From Labilibaculum sp. (lineage in GTDB: Bacteria; Bacteroidota; Bacteroidia; Bacteroidales; Marinifilaceae), in NCBI GenBank assembly GCA_016760525.1, contig JAESUW010000001.1:1-52565 (forward strand): a DNA stretch of 52,565 bases, given 5' to 3'. Both the position numbers and the translations under genes were made by a program. Shown here piece after piece: positions 20,019 to 27,861 of this stretch. Every line of letters begins with the position of its first letter. The first letter of the stretch is position 1. The notes beneath the pieces were generated by a model. The model did no database searches, was not told where the DNA came from, and saw only the letters and a list, made by a program, of their open reading frames with translations.

Positions 20019-22103
20019 TACAGGCCTGGCCACAGAAGCCACCAGATCGTTCAGGTACAACTGAACTGTTTCTTCACCTGCATATTTCCCGGTATTTGTA
20101 ATACTAAATTTAGCTTCTAAAGCTTTATCGTTTCCTATCAATAAGGTATCACTTAGCACTATATCACCATATTCAAAGCTTGTATAACTCAATCCATAAC
20201 CAAAAGGAAACAAAGGAGCATTCAACTCATCCAGATAGTAAGATTTAAACTTCATAAGCCCACCTCTTTGCCCGTCAACATATGGCCTGCCTGTATTTTT
20301 ATGATTGTAATAAATTGGAATTTGACCAACAGAGCGTGGGAACGTCATGGTCAACTTTCCTGAGGGATTATATTTCCCAAACAATACATCAGCTACAGCA
20401 TCCCCAGCCATAGTACCGGGACGCCATGCCTCAATGATTGCATCAGCATATTGTAAATCATCAAGCAATATAAGTGGGCGACCGTTGATCAATACTAATA
20501 CTACAGGTTTTCCTGTTGCTTTAAGTTTTTTTAATAATTCGCGTTGACAATCAGGGATTGAGATATCGGTTTTACTTTTTGCTTCACCCGACATGTTCAT
20601 GGCTTCACCTAATACAGCAACTATAACATCCGATTTTTTTGCTAGATCAAGAGCATTGGCAAGCATTTCTTTTTGCTCTTCTTCATTATAATAAGCACGA
20701 CTCTTTTTAAGAAAAACAGGTTCATTCGTTACAAATGAGCCTTCAGCGTATGTTACTTTTGAGCTTTGTTTTTTTAAGCCATTTAAAATGGTAACTACAC
20801 TATCAGTCTCTCCTCTGAATGCCCACATGCTAAACATTTGATTTTTAACATTGGCAAAAGGACCTATCAGGGCAATGCGGCTTTCATTGTTAAGTGGCAA
20901 TACATTGTTATCGTTTTTTAAAAGAACCATTGATTTACAAGTAGCTTCTCTTGCTAGCAACTTGTGATTATCGCTTAGTATTACTTTTTCAGCTCTTTTG
21001 GGATCATAATTACGATAAGGATCTTCAAATAATCCAAGTTTATATTTCGCTTCTAAAATACGCCGACAAGCATTATCTAACTGCTTCATTGATACCTTCC
21101 CTTCTCCTATAGACTCTTTTAAGGAGGCTACAATACTTTCACTTGCCATATCCATATCAAGCCCTGCATTTATGGATAGCTCAGCAGCCTGTTTATAATT
21201 AGCTGCAACACCGTGAGCAATTAATTCCTGAATACAATTATAATCACTTACCACAAAACCCTTAAATCCCCATTCCTTACGTAACAAATCTGTTAACAGC
21301 CATTTATTGGCAGTTGCAGGTACACCATCAATATCATTAAACGAAGTCATAATGCTTCCGACTCCTGCATCTATTGCTGCTTTATAGGGAGGTAAATAAT
21401 TTTGGTACATTGTAAGCCTGCTCATATCAGTGGTATTGTAATCGCGGCCTGCTTCGGATGCTCCATACATCCCCATATGTTTTACACAAGCCATTAAAGA
21501 GCTTGGATTGCTTAAATCATCTCCCTGATACCCTTTAATCATAGCGCGGGCAATAATACTCCCCAAATACGGATCTTCACCGGCACCTTCCATCACCCTT
21601 CCCCAACGTGGATCGCGGGTAATATCCACCATAGGTGAGAATGTCCAGTTATATCCAACTGCAGAACCTTCTATGGCTGCTACCCTTGCTGTTTTTTCGA
21701 TAAGTACCGAATCCCATGAGCACGATAATCCTAATGGTATTGGAAAAACGGTTTTATAACCATGAATAATATCCAAACCATTCAAGAACGGAATCTTTAA
21801 TCGTGTACTGTCTGCTAAACTTACTCTTTCATGAATAAATTCAGGACTTCCCATAATGGAATAAACATTTCCGGCAGTACCCTCTTTTAACTTTTCAAGC
21901 ACATTCTTTGTTGCAAAAGGACCTGTTTTTGAAGTAGGTGTAACTAAATTCAGTTGAGCAATTTTTTCCTCGATGGTCATTTTAGCCATCAGGTTATTAG
22001 TAAATTTCCCATGCTCTGTTTTGGGTTGACAAGCACTTAACAGCCAAGCAAACAGTCCTAAAACAAGGAAGTGTCTTATAAAGAAATTATAATTCTTTTT
22101 CAT
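19971..22103 (-). CDS. GH3 beta-glycosidase lipoprotein, C-terminus altered by frameshift
   Basis: GH3 enzyme of about 710 residues. The frame opens at 22115, but the ATG at 22103 (MKKNYNF) gives a standard lipoprotein signal with LLSACQPK as lipobox and is preferred. Motifs include FSPMVDITRDPRWGR, the CVKHMGMYG Lys-His segment and the nucleophile in GFVVSDYNC (Asp291 from the longer start). The second domain has VIVAVLGEAMNMSGEAKSKTDI. The family is that of periplasmic beta-glucosidases and beta-xylosidases. The frame ends prematurely in KFIYNLENQKN, about 65 residues before the natural end of the FnIII-like domain, which continues in another frame to 19819. All catalytic residues are present, so the protein might still fold, but loss of this domain often destabilises GH3 enzymes. 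Confidence 0.8.
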   Translation of the reverse strand: MKKNYNFFIRHFLVLGLFAWLLSACQPKTEHGKFTNNLMAKMTIEEKIAQLNLVTPTSKTGPFATKNVLEKLKEGTAGNVYSIMGSPEFIHERVSLADSTRLKIPFLNGLDIIHGYKTVFPIPLGLSCSWDSVLIEKTARVAAIEGSAVGYNWTFSPMVDITRDPRWGRVMEGAGEDPYLGSIIARAMIKGYQGDDLSNPSSLMACVKHMGMYGASEAGRDYNTTDMSRLTMYQNYLPPYKAAIDAGVGSIMTSFNDIDGVPATANKWLLTDLLRKEWGFKGFVVSDYNCIQELIAHGVAANYKQAAELSINAGLDMDMASESIVASLKESIGEGKVSMKQLDNACRRILEAKYKLGLFEDPYRNYDPKRAEKVILSDNHKLLAREATCKSMVLLKNDNNVLPLNNESRIALIGPFANVKNQMFSMWAFRGETDSVVTILNGLKKQSSKVTYAEGSFVTNEPVFLKKSRAYYNEEEQKEMLANALDLAKKSDVIVAVLGEAMNMSGEAKSKTDISIPDCQRELLKKLKATGKPVVLVLINGRPLILLDDLQYADAIIEAWRPGTMAGDAVADVLFGKYNPSGKLTMTFPRSVGQIPIYYNHKNTGRPYVDGQRGGLMKFKSYYLDELNAPLFPFGYGLSYTSFEYGDIVLSDTLLIGNDKALEAKFSITNTGKYAGEETVQLYLNDLVASVARPVKELKKFIYNLENQKN

Positions 22104-22179
22104 TGTAATAAACATTTTCGACAGCGCCTATTAACTACTCAAAATCAAGTATTTCGAATTTAATTATTGCACCCATTAT

Positions 22180-23715
22180 TTAATTTTCGGAAAAAGAAAG
22201 AAATGTAATACTGTGGGGAGGTAAACAAAGCTCTCCTGCTTTTATCTTTTGCCCTTTTATCGCTGGTAATTCTCCGTCTTTTGTCAATTTAAGCTCTTCA
22301 CCGTTCAGTTTAATCTTTTTGGTTTGAAGCTTGTCAGCAGTAATCATGTATTGCTCGGCTGATGAAGGTATCGCAACTGAAAATTCAGAATCCTGAGTAT
22401 TAATAATTAAAACAGCTATTCCTTTTGATGTATTTTTCAAATTATGGGCAAAAACATCAACCCCATCCGTTAATGCACTGGTATCATACACTTTAGTTCC
22501 CATTAAACGGTTCCAAAGCAAGGCAGTCCAATAGCTCGGTCTTGGATCATGCGTGTCGTGATCCAGTAAAGCATATTCACTCCTGGCAAGCGTATTGTGC
22601 ATCACAACTTGCACTCCTTTTTTTGCCAACCTGCCCAATTGTTCCAAGTAACGAAAAGAATCCAAATAAGTAGCAGCCCAAGGATTCCCACCACAGGATG
22701 CCTCAGCAGTTTCCGTCAACCAGATTGGTATTCCCGGCATATATTTATCCCTTAGCCCACCATAGTATTTGAAACTGAGTTCCGTCTGGCTTAACCAACT
22801 TTCAGTAAGGGCATCCTCTGGTCTTTGGCTTCCCATACACCTTTTCGATACATTTCCATAATAATGATATGAAAAGATATCGAATTTTGGTTTCGGTTCG
22901 GCAGATAATAATTCAACAGTCGGAAGCGATAATCCTCGTGCTAATTCTATGCCTTTATACTCACCAGTTGAGCCCGGACCTATAATTTTCATTTCGGGAG
23001 CGGCAATGCGAACAAAGCTTTTAAACGAAACTAAGTCTTTTGCAAAATTTAATCCATTGTAACCTTTAGGCGCATTTCCGTGGCTTGCATGAGATGGCTC
23101 ATTAAAAAGTGCAACAGCTTCAATTTCACCGCCTATTGATTTTGTATAATTTAACATGGATTCTACCTGAACCGGAGTCCAGTTACCATTTTCATCCCGT
23201 ACCCCGTCACAAATCGAAAAAGAGGTTACCAGTTTACCATCTACGGCATTGCTGAAGTCCACCACACCTTTCCACTGCTCTCGGGTAAGTATATTTTGAT
23301 ATCCTTCAGGAGGGCTTGCTAATTTAGGTTCATCGTTGTCCTGAAAATAAACTGCATTAGCCCAGGTACCGCTTACCCGAACATATGCAGGCCCCAATGC
23401 CGAAGCCAGCATACGTATTTTTTTCTCGTAAAGATTAATGGAGGGAATCTCCCACTTTAAGGCTGCCCAACCTGTACGGTTAGAGTTCTTTCGAACTGAA
23501 TCAATCAGGTTATATGGAATCCAGAAATCACCTCCGATCACTTCACACATCTCAATATTAAATGATTGATATCTTTCATCCACTTCACCAATAATTTTCA
23601 TTTTGGTGAGATTGAGTTCGGAGATATTATCTTTTGAAGGTTTATGGTCGAAACAACTGATAAGGATAAATAAAAAGCAAGAAGCAAGAATGGTTAATAA
23701 TAATTTCGATTTCAT
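22180..23715 (-). CDS. GH79 beta-glucuronidase-like enzyme (copy A)
   Basis: Protein of 511 residues with a lipobox-like N-terminus (CFLFILISCFDH), so a periplasmic or surface lipoprotein. The fold and motifs match the heparanase-type GH79 family: the acid/base Glu206 in ALFNEPSH, the nucleophile Glu335 in WLTETAEASCGG, and the downstream QVVMHNTLARSEYALLD with PRPSYWTALLWNRLMGTKV. GH79 enzymes cleave beta-glucuronide or 4-O-methyl-glucuronide bonds, in arabinogalactans or glycosaminoglycans for example. A tandem paralogue lies at 24183-25703; the 3' parts are far more alike than the middle parts. A perfect 12-bp inverted repeat lies 41 nt upstream of the start. GH39 was considered, but the heparanase-like C-terminal motif favours GH79. 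Confidence 0.75.
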   Translation of the reverse strand: MKSKLLLTILASCFLFILISCFDHKPSKDNISELNLTKMKIIGEVDERYQSFNIEMCEVIGGDFWIPYNLIDSVRKNSNRTGWAALKWEIPSINLYEKKIRMLASALGPAYVRVSGTWANAVYFQDNDEPKLASPPEGYQNILTREQWKGVVDFSNAVDGKLVTSFSICDGVRDENGNWTPVQVESMLNYTKSIGGEIEAVALFNEPSHASHGNAPKGYNGLNFAKDLVSFKSFVRIAAPEMKIIGPGSTGEYKGIELARGLSLPTVELLSAEPKPKFDIFSYHYYGNVSKRCMGSQRPEDALTESWLSQTELSFKYYGGLRDKYMPGIPIWLTETAEASCGGNPWAATYLDSFRYLEQLGRLAKKGVQVVMHNTLARSEYALLDHDTHDPRPSYWTALLWNRLMGTKVYDTSALTDGVDVFAHNLKNTSKGIAVLIINTQDSEFSVAIPSSAEQYMITADKLQTKKIKLNGEELKLTKDGELPAIKGQKIKAGELCLPPHSITFLSFSEN

Positions 23716-23755
23716 TTTTTTTGTTTTTTAGTAACCTGGTTTAACGGAACTATTT

Positions 23756-23784
23756 TTAATGTCCAGTATGAGACTGGACATTAA
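23756..23784. promoter_or_regulatory. Perfect inverted repeat upstream of GH79 copy A
   Basis: Arms TTAATGTCCAGT (23756-23767) and ACTGGACATTAA (23773-23784) are perfectly complementary and separated by five bases. The element lies 41 nt upstream of the minus-strand start at 23715 and downstream of the GH105 relic. A 12-bp perfect match could be an operator or a stable hairpin in the leader mRNA. No T-run follows on the minus strand, so a simple terminator is less likely. I did not see a second copy in the window. Confidence 0.55.
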
Positions 23785-23884
23785 ATCCTAGACAAACTGC
23801 TCTTTTGTCACCCTTCGAGAAACAATTCGTAGAATAAACCTGTTGATAGAACTGTTAATATAAAAACTCCTTTTTTTGAAAATT

Positions 23885-24090
23885 GACTCATTATCCTGCC
23901 CGTCATGCTTCGTCTGCGATTGTTCTATTTGTCAGACGAAAACAAACCAGAATAGTAAATAATATGAGTCTATTTATTAATTTAACACCTTTTAGCTAAA
24001 TTCGCAGTTTCCGATGCAGTAATTCTATATTCCCTGTATTAAGATCCTTACCTGTACTTTCCTGAATACCAACAGAAAGAGATTAAGAAC
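23885..24090 (-). pseudogene. GH105 N-terminal relic
   Basis: On the minus strand the sequence matches the start of a GH105 mature protein through several frames. It reads ESTGKDLNTGNIE near 24065-24030, then ETANLAKRC, then THIIYYSGLFS, then QSQTKHD near 23905, with stops and frameshifts between. Bases 23902-23967 are almost the same as the relic at 15661-15727 (shared CTATTCTGGTTTGTTTTCG and CAATCGCAGACGAAG), and both are less like the intact GH105 gene. It fills most of the 467-nt gap between the two GH79 genes. No functional product is expected. Confidence 0.65.
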
Positions 24091-24182
24091 ACCTATATCA
24101 TCGTATTAACTGTAGAACTTATTGATCTTATGACAAACAGATTCAACTATTTGTTTTTAGGTTATTTTATCCCAATCTTGTA

Positions 24183-25703
24183 TTACATTTTCGGAAAAGA
24201 AAGAAATGTAATACTGTGGGGAGGTAAACAAAGCTCTCCTGCCTTTATCTTTTCCCCTTTTATCGTTGGTAATTCTCCGTCTTTTGTTAATTTAAGCTCT
24301 TCACCGTTCAGTTTAATCTTTTTGGTCTGAAGCTCGTCAGCAGTAATCACATATTGCTCGGCTGATGACGGTATAGTCACTGATGATTCTCCATCTGTTG
24401 TATTAATAATCAATACAGCCATTCCTTTTGATGTATTTTTCAGATCATGGACAAAAACATCAACTCCATCCGTTAATGCGCTGGCATCGTAAACTTTGGT
24501 TCCCATTAAACGGTTCCAAAGTAAAGCAGCCCAATAGCTCGGCCTTGGATCATGCGTGTCGTGATCCAGTAAAGCATATTCACTCCTGGCAAGCGTATTG
24601 TGCATCACGACCTGTACTCCCTTTTTTGCCAATCGTCCCAATTGTTCCAGATAACGAAAAGTATCAAGATAGGTAGCGGCCCAAGGATTTCCACCACATG
24701 CTGTCTCCGCAGTTTCGGTTAACCAAATGGGTGCTCCCGGAAAATACTTATCCCTGACCCCTTCGTAAAATTGCAGACCTAACTCAGTTCTGCTTAACCA
24801 ATCCTGAGACATTGCTTTTTCCGGTGTTTGACCTCCAAAGCACCGCTTTGAGATACTTCCGTAGTAGTGGTATGTGAAAATATCAAACTCAGGGTTAGGT
24901 TCTGCAGACAGAATATCCTCTGTAGCTAACTGTAAGCCAGGCAAAATCCCCCCCTCTCCAGTACATCCCGGACCTAAGATTCTCATTTCAGGAGCAGCTT
25001 TACGGACAAAACTCTTAAATGCAGCGAAGTCTTTTGCATAACTAGCTCCGTTATATCCATCAGGGGCTCCTCCATGCCCCGGGTGAGATGGTTCGTTAAA
25101 CATTGCAGCTGCATAAATCTTTCCTCCTACTGATTTTGTGTAATTTAGAAGAGATTCAACCTGATCTGGAATCCAGTTTCCTTCTTTATCATGCACTCCG
25201 TCACTAATTGAAAAAGAGGTCACTAATCCTCCATCTACTGCCTTGCAGAAATCTACCACACCTTTCCATTGTTCCCGGGTAAGAATGTTTTCATAGCCCT
25301 CCGGAGGTGTTGCCATTTTTGGTTTATCATTGTCCTGAAAATAAATGGTATTGCCCCAAGTACCACTTACCCTAACGTAAGTAGGCCCCAATGCCGAAGC
25401 CAGCATGCGTATCTTCTTTTCATAAAGATTAATGGGAGAAATCGGCCATTTTAAGGCTGCAAAACCTTTACGGTTAGAGTGTTTGCGAACTGAATCTACC
25501 AGATTGTAAGGTATCCAAAATTCACCACCAACCACTTCACACATTTCAACATTAAATGATTGGTATCTTTCATCGACTTCTCCAATAAATTTTAAATCGG
25601 ATAAATTTAGTTTAGATCCTTTATTCGTATTATCCTTTGAATTACCGTAGGAATAACTAACAAATAATAATGCCAATGTAATAATTACTGTTATCTGTTT
25701 CAT
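24183..25703 (-). CDS. GH79 beta-glucuronidase-like enzyme (copy B)
   Basis: Protein of 506 residues with a cleavable signal peptide (ITLALLFVSYSYGN) instead of the lipobox of copy A, so the two paralogues may be placed differently. Acid/base Glu204 lies in AMFNEPSHPGH and the nucleophile Glu330 in WLTETAETACGG. The C-terminal heparanase-like motif is the same as in copy A. The likely reaction is removal of terminal beta-glucuronic acid or its 4-O-methyl form. Stretches of the 3' part are identical to copy A at DNA level, including 65 nt at 24544-24608 versus 22541-22605, while the middle parts differ much more. That suggests gene conversion or a partial recent duplication. It lies 192 nt downstream of a GH2 beta-glucuronidase gene. 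Confidence 0.75.
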   Translation of the reverse strand: MKQITVIITLALLFVSYSYGNSKDNTNKGSKLNLSDLKFIGEVDERYQSFNVEMCEVVGGEFWIPYNLVDSVRKHSNRKGFAALKWPISPINLYEKKIRMLASALGPTYVRVSGTWGNTIYFQDNDKPKMATPPEGYENILTREQWKGVVDFCKAVDGGLVTSFSISDGVHDKEGNWIPDQVESLLNYTKSVGGKIYAAAMFNEPSHPGHGGAPDGYNGASYAKDFAAFKSFVRKAAPEMRILGPGCTGEGGILPGLQLATEDILSAEPNPEFDIFTYHYYGSISKRCFGGQTPEKAMSQDWLSRTELGLQFYEGVRDKYFPGAPIWLTETAETACGGNPWAATYLDTFRYLEQLGRLAKKGVQVVMHNTLARSEYALLDHDTHDPRPSYWAALLWNRLMGTKVYDASALTDGVDVFVHDLKNTSKGMAVLIINTTDGESSVTIPSSAEQYVITADELQTKKIKLNGEELKLTKDGELPTIKGEKIKAGELCLPPHSITFLSFPKM

Positions 25704-25820
25704 TTTTATATTATTTCAAGTATGTGATTTAAATTGTGAATGCTTAATTCGTTACCTTGCACCACTTAGTTGTTTAAGTTTAAAATCGGGAAAGTATAAT
25801 ACCAAAATTATTTTCAATCA

Positions 25821-25884
25821 GATAATAAGGGCTGAGTGGTGTTTTGTACTCCTTATCGTTCCTTCCAAACAGCCCTTTATTATC
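25821..25884 (-). terminator. Intercistronic inverted repeat, possible processing or attenuation hairpin
   Basis: Arms GATAATAAGGGCTG (25821-25834) and CAGCCCTTTATTATC (25870-25884) pair with a single bulged base around a loop of about 35 nt. It starts 12 nt downstream of the GH2 gene that ends at 25896 on the minus strand and lies upstream of GH79 copy B. There is no clear T-run, so partial termination, mRNA end protection or processing is as likely as full termination. Confidence 0.45.
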
Positions 25885-25895
25885 TAATTTACAGA

Positions 25896-27731
25896 CTATT
25901 TTTTCCACACGGATCTTAAATAATGTGCAGCTGCTTTAGGTCTCCGGTCACGGGTGAAAACTCCTTTCAGATTATACCCACCCAACCGGATAATTGACTG
26001 ATTCGTTTTGAAATCGGCAAAATTCCAAACATGCATGCCTGTGACAAAATCCTTTGTTTTGGCTTCATCAAGATAAGCCTTGATAAGCTCTACCTGATAT
26101 TCTTCAGTAAACATTTCCGGTTGCACTGCATGCATTCCAGCAATAGCACCTGCTCCAAACTCTGTTACCATAATGGGTTTATTGTATTTTGCGTGTAGTT
26201 CATCCAGTTCCTTACTAAATAGCTTTACCCCTGAACCAATTCTTCCATTTTCCTGGTACCAACCGTAAAACCTGTTGATACATACAACATCAGCCAGATC
26301 GAACCATTCTGAAGGACTGGTAAATGATCCCATATACATTACCAGACGTGTTGGATCCAATTCTTTGGCTGTTTGCATGTAGTCAGCAAACATTTTATAA
26401 GCATATTCCTTGCTGATATCTCCTTCCGGACGCCTGCCTTTTTCGGTGGGTTCATTTGCCAGGCTCCACATAATAACTGACGGATGATTTTTATCGCGCA
26501 AAATCATTTCCTGAAGGTATTGCTTGCAACGTGCTTCATTTTTCAGTAATTGGGTTGTATCATTTGTTGTAAACATACCTACAGCCGGCGTTTCTCCAAT
26601 AATCATTATCCCCTCACGGTCTGCCATATTGTAGTATTCTTCATCATACGGATAGTTTGACGTTCGGAAAGAATTAGCTCCTGTCCATTTCATCAATTCG
26701 AAATCGGCTACCAATACAGGATAGTTTATACCCCCGCCATAAATAGGAAAATCTTCATGTTTTCCGAAACCTTTTAAGAAAACAGGCTTTCCATTTAATA
26801 AAATATGATTCTTGTCAACAGATACGGTTCTTACCCCTGTTTTCAGCGAATACATGTCAATGGTATTTTTTTTATCACCTAAAATAACCTTTACTTCATA
26901 CAGGTAGGGATCATCAGGCGACCATAGTCTTACGTCAGGAATTTCAATGGATATATTTGCTAAGTTATCTGAAAACTTTATTCGTTTTTCTACTTGACCA
27001 CCATTTCCTGTAATTATAATTTTTCCTCCGGAAATGCGTCCTTCCTTCTCTATCGTTACGTCAAGTACACCTTTTTTCCCTTTGAAAGAAGGCTTTACAG
27101 TAATGTCTTTTACATAAGCTTCAGCTGGTACCGCATACACCCATACATCTCTATTAAGCCCGGCATACGGAAAGTAATCGTAATCACTTATGTTGGTACT
27201 GCTAAAGGCACCACTTGGCATACGGTCGTCCTTGTATATATTTTCTACCTGAATGCTTAAACGGTTTTTAGTATCCCATTTAACAAACGAGCTAATATCG
27301 AATGCAAACGGCAGATGAGCCCCCTCATGCATGCCAACAGCTTTTCCGTTAATCCAAACTTTAGCAGCATAAGAAGCTTCCCCAATACGGATAAATATTC
27401 TTTCCCCTTTCCATGCCGAAGGAATGAACATTTCTGTTTCGTACCAAGCCCAATCTCTGTACTCACGCATATCGGTAAATTGCTCATTCCAGCTTCCCGG
27501 AACAGCTATCTGGCGGTATTTTTCGAGGCCATTAAACCATTTTTCTTCAATACCTTTATTATCGGTATCTTTTTTAAATTTCCAAATACCGGATATTTTA
27601 CGCACGTCTCTAATCTCATTTCGCTGAGGAAATAAAGCCATATCTTTAGGATCAGATTTTTTAAATTCTTGTGCATAAGTATTAAAAGTAAAAAGGAGAA
27701 GTAGTATATAAATTGTATATTTCATTTTCAT
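25896..27731 (-). CDS. GH2 beta-glucuronidase (copy A)
   Basis: Secreted GH2 enzyme of 611 residues with a signal peptide (LLLLFTFNTYAQ). The jelly roll includes VPGSWNEQFTD and WYETEMFIP. The barrel holds acid/base Glu427 in SLANEPTEK and nucleophile Glu524 in MVTEFGAG. The loop YNLKGVFTRDRRPK contains Asn587-x-Lys589, corresponding to the carboxylate-reading N-x-K motif of E. coli-type beta-glucuronidases, which supports glucuronidase over galactosidase. It would release beta-linked glucuronic acid from non-reducing ends. A paralogue sits immediately upstream at 27862-29745. Its leader is nearly the same as that of the efflux adaptor gene at 40826, at the same distance from the start codon. 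Confidence 0.85.
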   Translation of the reverse strand: MKMKYTIYILLLLFTFNTYAQEFKKSDPKDMALFPQRNEIRDVRKISGIWKFKKDTDNKGIEEKWFNGLEKYRQIAVPGSWNEQFTDMREYRDWAWYETEMFIPSAWKGERIFIRIGEASYAAKVWINGKAVGMHEGAHLPFAFDISSFVKWDTKNRLSIQVENIYKDDRMPSGAFSSTNISDYDYFPYAGLNRDVWVYAVPAEAYVKDITVKPSFKGKKGVLDVTIEKEGRISGGKIIITGNGGQVEKRIKFSDNLANISIEIPDVRLWSPDDPYLYEVKVILGDKKNTIDMYSLKTGVRTVSVDKNHILLNGKPVFLKGFGKHEDFPIYGGGINYPVLVADFELMKWTGANSFRTSNYPYDEEYYNMADREGIMIIGETPAVGMFTTNDTTQLLKNEARCKQYLQEMILRDKNHPSVIMWSLANEPTEKGRRPEGDISKEYAYKMFADYMQTAKELDPTRLVMYMGSFTSPSEWFDLADVVCINRFYGWYQENGRIGSGVKLFSKELDELHAKYNKPIMVTEFGAGAIAGMHAVQPEMFTEEYQVELIKAYLDEAKTKDFVTGMHVWNFADFKTNQSIIRLGGYNLKGVFTRDRRPKAAAHYLRSVWKK

Positions 27732-27828
27732 CAGTTTATATTCTTTATGTTATGGTCAGATGGAACTTAGCATGAATTAAATAATCATGCCGTTTGTGAG
27801 TTAATAATTTAATCATGAGTTTCATTTC
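27732..27828 (-). promoter_or_regulatory. Leader shared with the RND efflux adaptor gene (copy A)
   Basis: Read on the minus strand, this leader shares with 40723-40825 the blocks GAAATGAAAC, ATTATTAACTCAC, CATGATTATTTAATTCATG and TAAGTTCCATCTGAC. The block AATATAAAC-GATGAAA runs into the start codon. The CTGAC end is the same distance (24 nt) from each ATG. CATGA and TCATG form an inverted repeat around TTATTTAAT, a plausible regulator site. The two downstream genes are not homologous, so the match is not due to gene duplication. Confidence 0.75.
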
Positions 27829-27861
27829 AAGTAATTTTTAAGCTTAATAAATGCTTAATAT

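Noticed and set aside
22180-25703. GH39 or GH30 assignment for the paired enzymes
   Set aside because: The acid/base and nucleophile spacing, and the VVMHNTLARSEYALLD to LMGTKV segment, match heparanase-type GH79 better.
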